From Schizochytrium sp. TIO01 (Eukaryota > Sar > Bigyra > Thraustochytrida > Thraustochytriidae): a DNA stretch of 64,000 nucleotides. The position numbers and the translations under genes were made by a program. The stretch's first letter is position 1, and the number at the start of each line of letters is the position of its first letter. The stretch covers positions 2,177,270-2,241,269 of the forward strand of contig SMSO01000007.1 of NCBI GenBank assembly GCA_004764695.1, written 5' to 3'. Of this stretch, positions 1 to 10,295 are shown one piece after another. Under the pieces are notes generated by a model. The model saw only the letters and a program-made list of their open reading frames with translations. It ran no database searches and was not told where the DNA came from.

Positions 1-552
1 GATACATCTTCCAAAGATGAAGAGTTGGTTGAGTATGTCAACCCTCTACATGTGAAACGTACTTCGTCAACGTCATCGTGACTACCAGATCGGCATCATC
101 GCGAACAAGCGCGAGCCTGTTACATTTCTTAACTCTGAGCAGCATAACCTCTTACGTGCTCGCTCTTTCTTCTTTTCTTTTTTGAACCCTATGAACCTTT
201 TATCTGGTACAATCTCGCACTTTATTCCGCCTCATTCATGATAAAACGTAGTCGTTAGACCTACTGTAAGTATGCGACTACAATCAAAAGACGTTTTTGG
301 CATCTATGATGTGTGCTACTGAAAGCGTTAGGATTTTCTTTCTTTGTTGCTTTCTCCAGATTTCACTCGTTTTGTTCTACTTGTTGTTATTTCTGATCAA
401 TGATGAAGAGATTTTATTGTTACATTTTACTAATTCCTCAACTTTTTTGGTATCAAAATTCGCTTATTGTATAAGTGTGGGAGCCTTCCTTCAGGTGCTA
501 CTTGTTGACAAAAGAACATAGTTTCAGAATTCATTGGTTGTGTATGTCTAGT
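1..552. other. Gene-free 3' flank of the IQ/B-box/WW gene
   Basis: AT-rich sequence with no ORF that resembles a protein family. It lies just beyond the stop codon of the minus-strand gene that begins at 553 and probably contains its 3' UTR. On the minus strand an AATAAA hexamer (TTTATT on the plus strand, 413-418) lies about 135 nt past the stop and could be its polyadenylation signal. Confidence 0.5.
413..418 (-). terminator. Possible polyadenylation signal
   Basis: An AATAAA on the minus strand about 135 nt downstream of the stop codon of the 1801-aa protein. The hexamer is seen directly. Its use is inferred, since such hexamers are frequent by chance in AT-rich DNA and many protists do not rely on AATAAA. 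Confidence 0.25.
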
Positions 553-3500
553 TTACTTTGGGCGTTCCCATACAGATGCTCCTGTGTGGTGGTTGTAATA
601 GTACGAGATCTGATTAGCATCATCCCAGAACTCTTCCCAACCCTCTGGTAATGCTTGATGAAAATCTTGAGCTTCGGCTTGAGCTTTGCCACTTTGAAAA
701 TTCTGTCGCCCAGTGGTTTGGCCTGCAACCTCCGTCCGCGCTGCTTCGGACGTGAACTCCTTAGGTGTTTCTAATATACTGGGAGATTCGAGCCCTTCTG
801 CAGCAGATTCAACCGAGCTACGCCTTCTACCACCTACTAAACGTGAGACTCCATTCCAGCGGCTTTGTAGACGAGCCTGAGTTTCTGGGTCGATATACTC
901 ATCTCTCTTCTCTGCAATAAAATCTTTGGTTGTCTCTAAAGCCCCCGCAAGTCGTCCACCAATTTTCTCAGCAAGCACATTTCCTTCTCCACGTTTCGCT
1001 TTAACAAGGCCTTCTTGAGCCATATTAAGCTTACCAATGAGGAATGAGTTAATCTCAAATGGAATCTCACCCTTGAAAGGTACATCAATGTGAAGCTTCA
1101 GAGTACAAGACTGAAAGCCTTTGGGTTTCTTGCTTGCAAGTGTTGCAGCACGGATTTTCTTTGTCATGTCTCTTTTGAGCTGCTTTTTAGTAGGTGTTGA
1201 AGCATCAGACTCGGCAATCTCTGTATCATTTATTCCTGCATCTTCACCTGCCTCTTCATCATCCCCGGGCAAATCGTTCTTCTTTTTCTTCTTCTTTTTC
1301 TTCTTCTTTTTCTTCTTTGCGTTCTCATCTGGAACGTCCCAATAATTCTCCGTGGCTTGACGCTTGCGACGTCGCTCTTCTTGTATGCGACTCACGGCAT
1401 CTTCAGGCTTATCTGGATCATTTTCAGCCTTATCTCCAACACTTGTGATTAAAAAGTACTGATCATTCAACCGAATGTAGTCATCTTGTTCGACAAAAGT
1501 CTTCCACTCCTCCGTTACATGAATATACAAACATTCATTATCATGAATTTTTATAGGGCCTGGAAGGCGTTCTCCATAAGGTAAAGCAGCACCCGCAGCA
1601 ACTGCTACGCGGCCCCATGCGGTACCCTTCCAGCCCATACGCTTCTTTTCTTTGGTTTTTTCATCGTCAGTCTCAAAAATTGGCGCAATACCTACAACAG
1701 CCTTCAGACGGTTTGTCAACTTCTTACGCTCTGCCATATCATGCTTCATAAGACGCCAATGATCACGTTCTTTTAACCTTTGAGCTCGTAGCATTGTTTT
1801 GCCTACTTTGCGATCTCGTCGGCCGCGATATAAGGCTTGAAGCTTGAGAGCTACCTTCTCCATACCCTCTTGCTCAGCCTGTTTTCTCAATACTTTGTTC
1901 CGCTCAGCATCTACCGCAGCCTTCTTCTTTGCGCGAATAGCATTATCATGAGCCGCGAGTTCCATAGAATAATATGGCAGCGGGTAGAAATTGTGTAAGC
2001 GCCTGTTTCCTTTGCGATGTAGATCCTTGAGGCAACGGGAACAGAAATCGTCACCGCATTCCTCGCATCGCCAACGCACAGCCCTTGACTCACATTCAAT
2101 ACACACCTTCACTACTGGCTGCCATTTGTGCTTCGACATGGATGCCTGCTCTCCACTCGGATTTTCACACATTGGCTCGTCTTGCCAAGGTGGTGTTATA
2201 AAATGTGCAATCTCAAAACATGTACAACAGAATCCACGCCGACATGTATGACACATTCGAGTAACAGCTTGGAAGTTGCAATCTGAGCAAATCTCGATCT
2301 TGGTGAATTTATGTGTAGGAAGATCATGATGTTCCTGACGGTGGCAATCTGCGCACATGGGATCTGCACAATCGATACAAGCCAGAACTGCTGGTTCCTT
2401 TTTACACTTGGCACAGTTAACAACAAACTCATCGTCCTTTTTGGGCATGACAATGCTTACTTCAGCATCTTCCTCTCCAAGAATTTTTGGTTTAGTCCAC
2501 GAACTACTTCCTGTCTGTAAATTAAACCAGTAAGGATCTCCCGAATCTGGATCAATGCATCGTTGGATATATCGTTTTGCTAATGCCCTGGATAGCTTTT
2601 TTGCACGACACATGCGCCAGAACGTCTGAATTCTCAGAGCCGCAATATTGCGTTGTTTTGCTTCGATTTCGCGAGCACGCTGCTCACGCACACGATCAAG
2701 AATACTACGACTAGCAACTCCCCGAAATCTTCGTTGAACCATAATTGCTGCCCATTGCATACGATTTTCAGCTCGTTGCTTAAGTGCAAGCCGCTGCTGT
2801 TCAGCGTAGCTTGCTCTCCAAATATGTTCGTGAATTAAACGAAGCAGAAGGCCTCGTTTCCCACGGTGCCTGCGATAGTAGTATTGCTTCAAAGACTCTT
2901 CACGAATTTTGGCTTCTTCTTTACGATCACTATCTTTTTGCTCCTGACGAAGAGTTCGCGCAGCTGCCGGGTCTTGTATGCGCTTAGTTTGCGCTCTCTC
3001 TATTTCTACATGACTTTTGTATTCCTGTATCTTCGCGTTTACATCTTTTTCAAGAAATAGCACATTGGCCAATCCAATTAAAGCCTCTCGGAATTCTGCA
3101 TAGCCTAATAACTTGCTATTTGGTTCTTTTGCCTTGGCAAATACCAAATCAAGTGTGGTTCGCTCTACTTGTTCTAGCCCTGGGGTCGACAGTATCACCT
3201 TCGTAAATTTTTCGCCGGACAGCTGTGCCTGAGGTTCTGCAAGCTTGCAAAATAGAGCGCGCAACTCTCCACCACCTTTAGCGTTGTTTAAAAAACCTGC
3301 ATGCAGCAAGAGGCGATATCCCTCAGCGGCTTGTGCAAGTAACGTTTCTATTCCACCTTGCTGGCGCAGCTCAAACCATGTTCGCTCACTCTCTAAGCGC
3401 TCGCGGTAACCCTTTTTCCAGAGGTAATGACGCATAGCTCGTTGGCAGATCAGCGATGCTTCTGTGTTAATTTTAAGTTGCTCTCGATAGACAACCATCA

Positions 3501-5958
3501 TTTTTCGCGCAAGACGCCCGCGCCAGCGCTTTTGAATGCGGCGGGCGGCTTTATGACGCTCAAGAATGATGAGAAAATGTCGCCGTCCGCGGCGAGCTCG
3601 AAATCTGGCTTGGATCTTGGAAGCAGCCTTATCCATAGCAATCTTATTCAATCTTCGTCGTACTTGAATACCACGCCAGCGACTTTGAAGACACAAAGCA
3701 GCAGCTCGTACTTTATCTCGCCGAAGTTTTGTGACGATTTGGTTCTTCGCAGCTCGCCGACGTTTTACGCGCTTTCGAGCTTTATGGCCGCGCCAAGTAC
3801 GCTGAATTCGAGTCGCTGCGCGATCTTGACGTGCAGCAATAAAGGGGTCTACATTCTTTCGAATTGTATGAAGTATACGTCTATTTTTGGTCAGATTGAT
3901 CGTTTGCCCAAAAACGTTCATGGTTTTATCTTGCATATTCTTCACTCTTGCTTCGCCACGGCGTGCTTTTAGATCAATTGCCTCTTGCCGCATCCTCTCA
4001 ACAAGCGCACGGGCACGGCGAATGCGGAACCTTTTCTGTAACAATACAGCAGCTGCTGTCTGCTGAGCATGCTCCTTTCGCTTCTGAATGAGTGCAGACT
4101 TAAGACGAACTTGAGCCCATACACTTCGCCAGAATGCCTGGATACGGATAGCAGAGCGTCGCTTGACTACCGTCACCATCGATCGAGTCAGCCACAGCCG
4201 CTGCAACGAGCGCCACCAAACTTGAATTAGAGAAACCGCGCCAATACGCATCAAACGTGACTCAATAGCTGCCTGTGCTGCAGCTCGGGCCCGCTCTTTT
4301 GTCTCAACAGCAAGAATCTTGCGCAGAAGACCTGCATGAACTCTGGCTTGGTGTCCTCTGAAAACTCTTTGAATATGCCCTGCATTTTGATTTCGATATA
4401 CTTTGACAGCTAGCAAAGCAGCAGCCATGAGTCTTGATTTTCTAGCACGCCATGAGCATTGCACGCATACTGCAGCCTGTAGCTGTCGCTTGCGCCACTT
4501 GAGCTCTTGCCGTGCGCCATACATTCGAAATGCACGCTGCAAAGGTTGGACTGCTTCCATGCGCAGTTCAATACGATGCCGAAGTTGATCTTCAAAGCGC
4601 TGTTGCTGGCGCGACTTTTGGTACGCACGTTCTGCAAGTTCAAGATGACATTGTTTCTTAATAAATAAGGCTTGGATTTTACGAGCCGCTTGATGAAGAG
4701 CTGCTTGTCGTAGAACTTCGGTATGTGCATACCATCGATTCCAGCATGGTATCAGTGCTGCTCTTTGATATCTATTGATAATCCGCCTAAGGCTGCGATG
4801 AAGCTTATCCTGATCTTTACGAGAACTTGCTGCCAATAATCCTTTTAGCCTATGCTCGAACAAAGCAGTTGATGGTACCATCGCTCTCGCATCGCGAATA
4901 AGGTTGCCTATACGTGCTCGTGTCGCTTCCAGGGCAACTTCTGATCCATGCAAGCTTTCACGCAGATGTGAAACAGAGCCTTGTTTTGGAATCGTTGTTT
5001 CACAAGACTGAGTATAATCTTCAACATGTCGGACTCGCTTGCTGCGCTTGCGTTTCGTTTTTGAGTGCTCTATTTGTTCTTTGAGTGGTTGTTTATATGT
5101 GCTCATATTTGACTTTAGTACAACTTGATCCCTCTCAAGGCTATGTACATGTGGATATCGCAAACCAGATCTTGGTAAATCCGGTTCGTGCATGAGTTGT
5201 GCATTGGCTTTGGCTATGCCCCAAAGCTTCGCATAAAGACTGTTCTTCTTAGTAGCGTGCCCTATCTCCTTTTCAGAAGACATATTGAGAAATGACGAGT
5301 CAAGCTCTGCCAAGTGAGCCAACTCCGTCGGGCCTGGCCGAGGCAAACGCTGGATTTTCTTCTGCATGTGTGGTGTGATAGTTGAAAGGATTGGGAACTT
5401 TAAATCGGCGCGTTGCTTAACCCATTTCCCATAGTCCTCTCCGGCGCCTTCAGGACGAACGCCCATCATTTTGGGAGCAACTTCCCGTAACCTCCTCATA
5501 ATATTCTCTGGTGTATCATGGTGGCCCTGTGTTTCAAAAATATCATCTATTTCAGGGGTCTCTATGTTATCATTTCTAAAACCAGGGAACTCCACAGACT
5601 TTTCCGAAGAAGAGGCAAAGTTGAAGTCCTCTTCATTAAGTTCACGAAGAACCTGATCTAGGGAAAGAAGCTCCCGACGAACCCCAACATAATTTCGCGG
5701 TCTCTTTCGTGATACTGGTTTCGGTGCCTCGTCGCTGTATTCGCTACTCACTTGTGAGGTTGTCTCGACATCATCGACATCTTCTTCTTCTTCTTCATGA
5801 AGACGTGCATCATGATCGCTTGAATCATCCTGGTCATTGTTGCTAACTCTCAAATGTACGCCAAGATTTGGTTCTTCCCTCGGCGCGCTCGCACTCTCAC
5901 TTGCAGAAACAAGTGAGCGATGCTCAAAGGAGCGAAGCACTCGGTCTCGAGCCTGCAT
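553..5958 (-). CDS. Giant IQ-motif / p25-alpha-like / B-box / WW-domain protein
   Basis: 1801 aa in one exon, ATG at 5958, TAA at 553. Residues about 1-340 are polar and acidic, possibly disordered. About 370-880 carries many IQ-like motifs (pattern A..IQ..WR...AR), expected to bind calmodulin or light chains, as in cytoskeletal scaffolds. About 895-975 resembles a p25-alpha/TPPP or degenerate EF-hand segment (F.K....PGL, then FAKAK and Y.EFREAL). Another IQ motif follows, then a WW module at about 1143-1170 (PYWFN..TG..SW..P) that lacks its first Trp. Three to four B-box-like Cys/His clusters lie at about 1179-1320 (CAKC, CIDC, CSDC, CHTC, CIEC, CEEC). One more IQ motif, a 13-Lys run at 1548-1560 and a complete C-terminal WW domain (LPEGWEE...YYYNHHTG.SVWERP, about 1770-1801) complete it. 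Role inferred: calmodulin-regulated scaffold of microtubules or flagellum. It is divergent from the next gene, another IQ protein. Domain calls are by eye. Confidence 0.9.
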   Translation of the reverse strand: MQARDRVLRSFEHRSLVSASESASAPREEPNLGVHLRVSNNDQDDSSDHDARLHEEEEEDVDDVETTSQVSSEYSDEAPKPVSRKRPRNYVGVRRELLSLDQVLRELNEEDFNFASSSEKSVEFPGFRNDNIETPEIDDIFETQGHHDTPENIMRRLREVAPKMMGVRPEGAGEDYGKWVKQRADLKFPILSTITPHMQKKIQRLPRPGPTELAHLAELDSSFLNMSSEKEIGHATKKNSLYAKLWGIAKANAQLMHEPDLPRSGLRYPHVHSLERDQVVLKSNMSTYKQPLKEQIEHSKTKRKRSKRVRHVEDYTQSCETTIPKQGSVSHLRESLHGSEVALEATRARIGNLIRDARAMVPSTALFEHRLKGLLAASSRKDQDKLHRSLRRIINRYQRAALIPCWNRWYAHTEVLRQAALHQAARKIQALFIKKQCHLELAERAYQKSRQQQRFEDQLRHRIELRMEAVQPLQRAFRMYGARQELKWRKRQLQAAVCVQCSWRARKSRLMAAALLAVKVYRNQNAGHIQRVFRGHQARVHAGLLRKILAVETKERARAAAQAAIESRLMRIGAVSLIQVWWRSLQRLWLTRSMVTVVKRRSAIRIQAFWRSVWAQVRLKSALIQKRKEHAQQTAAAVLLQKRFRIRRARALVERMRQEAIDLKARRGEARVKNMQDKTMNVFGQTINLTKNRRILHTIRKNVDPFIAARQDRAATRIQRTWRGHKARKRVKRRRAAKNQIVTKLRRDKVRAAALCLQSRWRGIQVRRRLNKIAMDKAASKIQARFRARRGRRHFLIILERHKAARRIQKRWRGRLARKMMVVYREQLKINTEASLICQRAMRHYLWKKGYRERLESERTWFELRQQGGIETLLAQAAEGYRLLLHAGFLNNAKGGGELRALFCKLAEPQAQLSGEKFTKVILSTPGLEQVERTTLDLVFAKAKEPNSKLLGYAEFREALIGLANVLFLEKDVNAKIQEYKSHVEIERAQTKRIQDPAAARTLRQEQKDSDRKEEAKIREESLKQYYYRRHRGKRGLLLRLIHEHIWRASYAEQQRLALKQRAENRMQWAAIMVQRRFRGVASRSILDRVREQRAREIEAKQRNIAALRIQTFWRMCRAKKLSRALAKRYIQRCIDPDSGDPYWFNLQTGSSSWTKPKILGEEDAEVSIVMPKKDDEFVVNCAKCKKEPAVLACIDCADPMCADCHRQEHHDLPTHKFTKIEICSDCNFQAVTRMCHTCRRGFCCTCFEIAHFITPPWQDEPMCENPSGEQASMSKHKWQPVVKVCIECESRAVRWRCEECGDDFCSRCLKDLHRKGNRRLHNFYPLPYYSMELAAHDNAIRAKKKAAVDAERNKVLRKQAEQEGMEKVALKLQALYRGRRDRKVGKTMLRAQRLKERDHWRLMKHDMAERKKLTNRLKAVVGIAPIFETDDEKTKEKKRMGWKGTAWGRVAVAAGAALPYGERLPGPIKIHDNECLYIHVTEEWKTFVEQDDYIRLNDQYFLITSVGDKAENDPDKPEDAVSRIQEERRRKRQATENYWDVPDENAKKKKKKKKKKKKKNDLPGDDEEAGEDAGINDTEIAESDASTPTKKQLKRDMTKKIRAATLASKKPKGFQSCTLKLHIDVPFKGEIPFEINSFLIGKLNMAQEGLVKAKRGEGNVLAEKIGGRLAGALETTKDFIAEKRDEYIDPETQARLQSRWNGVSRLVGGRRRSSVESAAEGLESPSILETPKEFTSEAARTEVAGQTTGRQNFQSGKAQAEAQDFHQALPEGWEEFWDDANQISYYYNHHTGASVWERPK

Positions 5959-6618
5959 TCTTCCCTACCAAGAGTCACCACCACCGCCCCGTGTAAGCAG
6001 GGCCTGCTGCCTCCCCACGCAGCGGCCCTTGCAAGCAGCACAACACGTTTAGTGCAGCGTGTCGTTCGTAAATCCCAAGAACCAATCAACGTCGTAGACC
6101 TTGAGCTCAAGCATACCTAAAGTAGAGAGCTCAAGCAGGGCCTCTGAGCACGTTGGCCACACTGAGTGACTGAGCACGTTGGAGGTGTGTACTCTTGTAC
6201 GATCCGTTGCAGAGTAGACAGATAGACCGAGTCCCTTTAATGCTCTACAATGCGAAACTTGACTAGAGAACAATGAGAAGTCCGATCAATAGGATCGAGG
6301 TTGAGGCAGATAAAGCAACGCCTGAGGTAGAGAAGCTGGGCACCAGGAAAAGTGCCCCGAATGTATGATCGAGTGATTGGCTTTTAAGAGACTATATTAA
6401 ATTGCTAGTCGGGAGGAATTGCTTTTCTGCGCGATTCTTCTCCTGTTTTAGTCATTTGTTTGACTAGTCTTGGACTCTTCTGCGGTCGCTGAGCGGATAA
6501 ACTACTTGTGCTATGAAACGTGCGTGTTGCCATTAAATACTGGATGTACGCTTAGGCCAGGTGACTCTGCAAAACAAGTGGAGTTGGCAAGTTTGCAAAT
6601 TTCTTCGAGTTGAGCGCA
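5959..6618. promoter_or_regulatory. Shared divergent promoter of two IQ-protein genes
   Basis: A 660-nt gap separates the start codons of the 1801-aa (minus) and 1132-aa (plus) genes, so both promoters and 5' UTRs must lie here. A 12-nt word TGAGCACGTTGG occurs twice on the plus strand, at 6145-6156 and 6171-6182, start-to-start spacing 26 nt. I see no clear TATA box at a convincing distance. Promoter function follows from position, not from a recognised motif. Confidence 0.5.
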
Positions 6619-9600
6619 ATGAACAACAATCGGCAGGCTACGAAGATGTACGCACACGCATCAGAGGAGGCCAGAGCTGTGCTGCTTAGCTTGCAGCGTG
6701 ATATGCAGAGAAGAAGGAAACATGACGGAAGCGCTTTAAGTGTCAAGGATCCTGACAAAAATGAAAGCGATGATGAGGATGAAGAAGATTTTATTCCCTA
6801 TTGGCTCGAAACATCTGACGAAGAAGGCGACGTCGAAGCAGGTGAAGGTGATGATACAATAACACCTGTGCAAAGCCGTGGCAAAGAGGCGTTGCTTAAA
6901 GCGGGTCGAAAGATTATGATTTTGAATGCAGGGACCTCGGTCTCAGAACGGCACTTGTCAGGTCATTCCGTAGAAGATGGAAAAATGAAAATGTATCGTG
7001 CGCACACTTCACTTGCTCGTAGCAATAATGGAGGCCGCTCTTCACGGGGAGTTAGTGGGGAAGGAGGCAAACATCAAAATCGCCGCGGCTCAAACAAGGA
7101 GTACGATGTGCTTTCTGCAATTGTACATTTCCAAAACCAGTTTCGAAAATATGAAGCTGCAAAGACGAAAGCTCAGCAGGATCGAGCTGCAACAGTAATT
7201 CAAAGGCATTCGCGAAGGCTTTTATGTCAAAAAAAATTACCGTCCAGGTGCCAACATCACAAAGCTTATCGTCTTCAGCGCGCATGGAACCTTTTAAGAG
7301 GTTTCTCTATTAACTCTCCAGAGTCCAGGTACCGGCTTGAGGCGTATGACGGACTAATGAATGCACTTAAAAAGGACATGACGCTTCAGGATGTTTTAAG
7401 TGAAATTTTAAGCGATGAACTCTTGACAAGTATGCACTGGGACATGTTTTCCCCTTCCAAAGCTTTGCGTTTGTCTTCAGCTCGCTTCTTCTGTGAGCTT
7501 GCACATGATCACCTAGGAAACCAGAGGTTATTATGTCGTCTCAATGGATTAACTGTGGGAAATGTTCGAATCATTGCGGTGACGTCTGCTTTCGAGACAA
7601 CATATCGAGAATGGTGTGAGGAACATCAGTCTCCAGTCACATATGAGGGCACTGTTTCATTTATTCAAGGTGTAGTGGATACAGCATATCATTTCTATGA
7701 AAGTACATTCCATTTGGATAAGCCATCTTCTCTTCGTCGATCAACATTTTCGTACCCAAAAGCCTATTCTTGGCAGGAGTTAGATCCACAGAAACATTTA
7801 ATCGGTGTCATCATGTGCGAAAATATACCTCGGGCACTGGCAGCATTCGAGAAGGGTCATATTTCTGAACTTCGGGATATCTTCACGGAAGCTGTAAAGC
7901 TTCATGATGCTACGCATGATCTATTTGATGACCTTGTTCCTTCCGCTCCCTACTATTCGCTGCTTATGTCACTTCGGCGCCGCTGGCAAGCAGAAGAAAT
8001 GTCTCCTCTAATGCAACGGTATCTAGAACTTGATCATACTTTAGAAAACTTACCATGGTGTGGACGCAACCGACGCGAAGGTGGACCAGCTCTTCAACCC
8101 GAAACTCTTCAGACTACAGGAACGATGAAAAACATACAAGATCTTCTGTCAGAGGAGGCCCTGAGAACAGCTGCTCAAAGTGGATTAACTGTTATGTGGC
8201 ATCCTGTTGCAAGTTCGTACATGACCTTCGTAGCAGAGGCGAGGATCGAACAGGACCGAGAAGGCCAAGAGCTTCTTGCTACGCTTCGGGCCTGTTTCCA
8301 GCATATAACACATCTAAAAGGTACAAATGCACAACCTCTTGATCTTGAAATGCAGCAAGCTAAGTTCGTACGTCGTATTGACCTATGCAAGCAGCTTCAC
8401 AAGATTGAACAGATTCCTCCAAGTCTTCGCTGGGAAGTGTTAGGTTTGTTCGCCAGAGAGGATTTTGGAGCAGCACAGCAGCTTTCAGGATACAAAGATG
8501 CTAAACCACCAGGTCATCGTGTTCGTAGTTTACTTTCATCAGCAGAGGCAACACCAGGGGGGCGAGCCCATGTATATGCACGTTTAGGTCAAGGTGAATG
8601 CAATCATGATTGGATTTCGTGGGCGGAGGTTCTAGCACATTGTCGGAAAGTATTTTATCCTCACGAATTTGTGAGCTGCACCAGCCAGAAGAAAAGCCTT
8701 GGACAGGTACGACCGAAAGTGCCGGTGAACCCTTCTCAAATCGGTGCTACAGCACGACGAGTTCACATATTGCAAAAAATGATGCGCCCTTCCTCAAAAG
8801 GAAATACAGGCCCCTTTGCGCAGTGCATGGAGCGAGAATTACTGATCTTGTCAAAAGCTCTTGGTGCTGCTCTGCCAATTTTAACTCCTGCGCATATTGG
8901 TCCTGCTCCTGAGGTGCCCCAAAGAGTAATCAAGCGCGACCCGGTCGAAGTGGGTGTTGCTCGTGAAGAGCGCCAACGAGCAGTACACGAGGCGCTTATT
9001 AGCAAGATTCGTCCAGAATCAGCAAGAGCAGAACCTGCCCAACGGCGATTCCCTAGTTCACCACGCCAGCAAGTTGCCAAGCTTCGACGAAGCAAGGTGA
9101 TACAATCAACTAAGCAAAAGAAGCTTGCTCATGGTTTGCTCCGTGAAAAGATGCAAATGGAGTGGGCCAAAGAAGCTGCTGAAAGGGACCTCAAAACTCA
9201 AAAGCAACAGCGCGAGCTTTCTGCGTTGCGGCATGCATCCTATGTGGAGTTAGAGCAAAAGATTGAGTTTGCTCGTGAACAGGCACAAAAAGATGCTGTT
9301 CGCCGAGCCAAACCTGGAGTTGAGGCTGAGCACATTGACCCTGAACAGTATCGTGAGCGAATGAGTGAGTACGACAACTATGTGCAAGTGAGGAACCATC
9401 TTGTGTTTGCCAAAAGACGAGACGCTTCAGTTTTATTTCCGAATCCTTCTACACCAGGTATTAGAGGCAGTGCGATCTCTGATATGGCCAAAGAAGTTGC
9501 CCCTACCTGGGCTCTTTCTGAAATGCGTAGACCACGACAGCGCAAAGAGATTCATCGTCTTGATGATATGCGTTTAGCACAAGCTATTAAAAATAAAAAG

Positions 9601-10017
9601 GAGCCACATCAAGCTTCCGAAATGCGTGTAGGAGGATACTTTCTCAAACACCGAGATGTAAAAGAGATTATGGATAAAGAGTACTCTTTAGAAGAAATTC
9701 GCTCTTTTTGCTCAGCATTTGGCAATAGTGCCCTTACTGATCGTCGTATAGGATTTCTCATCGCTGCCCATTTTTACACCAAGGAAAAAGTAGAGACGTG
9801 TATGGGTATTGATTTAAAGACATTACATGGCGACATGTATGAGATTCTTGCTGATCTTCAAAGAGATGAGGTTCCCAAAGCAGTGGAGCTTCAGCAACTT
9901 CAGCTACAAAAATCCAAACAAGAGAAGAATTCAGCCAACCCTGTAGAGCCGGTGCGTCCAAAAGGAGGACGGCGTTTAAATACCATGAAAGTTTCACCTC
10001 GAGCCGAACGTCGATGA
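6619..10017 (+). CDS. Large IQ-motif, coiled-coil protein of unknown family
   Basis: 1132 aa in one exon. The first ATG is at 6619 (a TTG lies 9 nt upstream in frame); the stop is TGA. Residues about 40-80 are strongly acidic (ESDDEDEEDF). A single IQ motif lies near residue 190 (DRAATVIQRHSRRLLCQKK), with a possible second just after it (AYRLQRAWNLLRG). The middle (about 230-740) is probably helical and matches no family I recognise. About 810-900 is highly charged and should form a coiled coil. The last 100 residues hold a compact helical segment (EYSLEEIRSFCSAFGNS, then FLIAAHFYTKE) before a basic tail. It shares its 5' region with another IQ protein, so co-expression in a calmodulin-linked cytoskeletal or flagellar structure is a reasonable inference. 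No enzymatic motif is visible. Confidence 0.88.
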   Translation: MNNNRQATKMYAHASEEARAVLLSLQRDMQRRRKHDGSALSVKDPDKNESDDEDEEDFIPYWLETSDEEGDVEAGEGDDTITPVQSRGKEALLKAGRKIMILNAGTSVSERHLSGHSVEDGKMKMYRAHTSLARSNNGGRSSRGVSGEGGKHQNRRGSNKEYDVLSAIVHFQNQFRKYEAAKTKAQQDRAATVIQRHSRRLLCQKKLPSRCQHHKAYRLQRAWNLLRGFSINSPESRYRLEAYDGLMNALKKDMTLQDVLSEILSDELLTSMHWDMFSPSKALRLSSARFFCELAHDHLGNQRLLCRLNGLTVGNVRIIAVTSAFETTYREWCEEHQSPVTYEGTVSFIQGVVDTAYHFYESTFHLDKPSSLRRSTFSYPKAYSWQELDPQKHLIGVIMCENIPRALAAFEKGHISELRDIFTEAVKLHDATHDLFDDLVPSAPYYSLLMSLRRRWQAEEMSPLMQRYLELDHTLENLPWCGRNRREGGPALQPETLQTTGTMKNIQDLLSEEALRTAAQSGLTVMWHPVASSYMTFVAEARIEQDREGQELLATLRACFQHITHLKGTNAQPLDLEMQQAKFVRRIDLCKQLHKIEQIPPSLRWEVLGLFAREDFGAAQQLSGYKDAKPPGHRVRSLLSSAEATPGGRAHVYARLGQGECNHDWISWAEVLAHCRKVFYPHEFVSCTSQKKSLGQVRPKVPVNPSQIGATARRVHILQKMMRPSSKGNTGPFAQCMERELLILSKALGAALPILTPAHIGPAPEVPQRVIKRDPVEVGVAREERQRAVHEALISKIRPESARAEPAQRRFPSSPRQQVAKLRRSKVIQSTKQKKLAHGLLREKMQMEWAKEAAERDLKTQKQQRELSALRHASYVELEQKIEFAREQAQKDAVRRAKPGVEAEHIDPEQYRERMSEYDNYVQVRNHLVFAKRRDASVLFPNPSTPGIRGSAISDMAKEVAPTWALSEMRRPRQRKEIHRLDDMRLAQAIKNKKEPHQASEMRVGGYFLKHRDVKEIMDKEYSLEEIRSFCSAFGNSALTDRRIGFLIAAHFYTKEKVETCMGIDLKTLHGDMYEILADLQRDEVPKAVELQQLQLQKSKQEKNSANPVEPVRPKGGRRLNTMKVSPRAERR

Positions 10018-10295
10018 TAGATACTTAGTATGTTTGCAAACTGAAGAACAATGCTGAGGATGTGGCTTGCAAAGTTATTTAGCACGCTGGAGTGAATTGA
10101 AGGCAGTTAGTTTAACCGAATGTAAGTATTTAACAGATCCGTTCTTATTGGGCCTTTACTTTGACTCTGATACTGCAAGTAAGCTGCGCTTATCAAGCAG
10201 GTAAACCAGACGAGCTAGATTTTATGGATTGAAAAGTAAATATTATTTCTGAATTTAAAACAAAAACGGCAGAAATGTTGTGGAAACTTGGTTGC

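Noticed and set aside
6526-6531. GTTGCC, a half-site of the ciliary RFX X-box, 88 nt upstream of the 1132-aa gene
   Set aside because: The second half-site is missing and a 6-mer is expected by chance.
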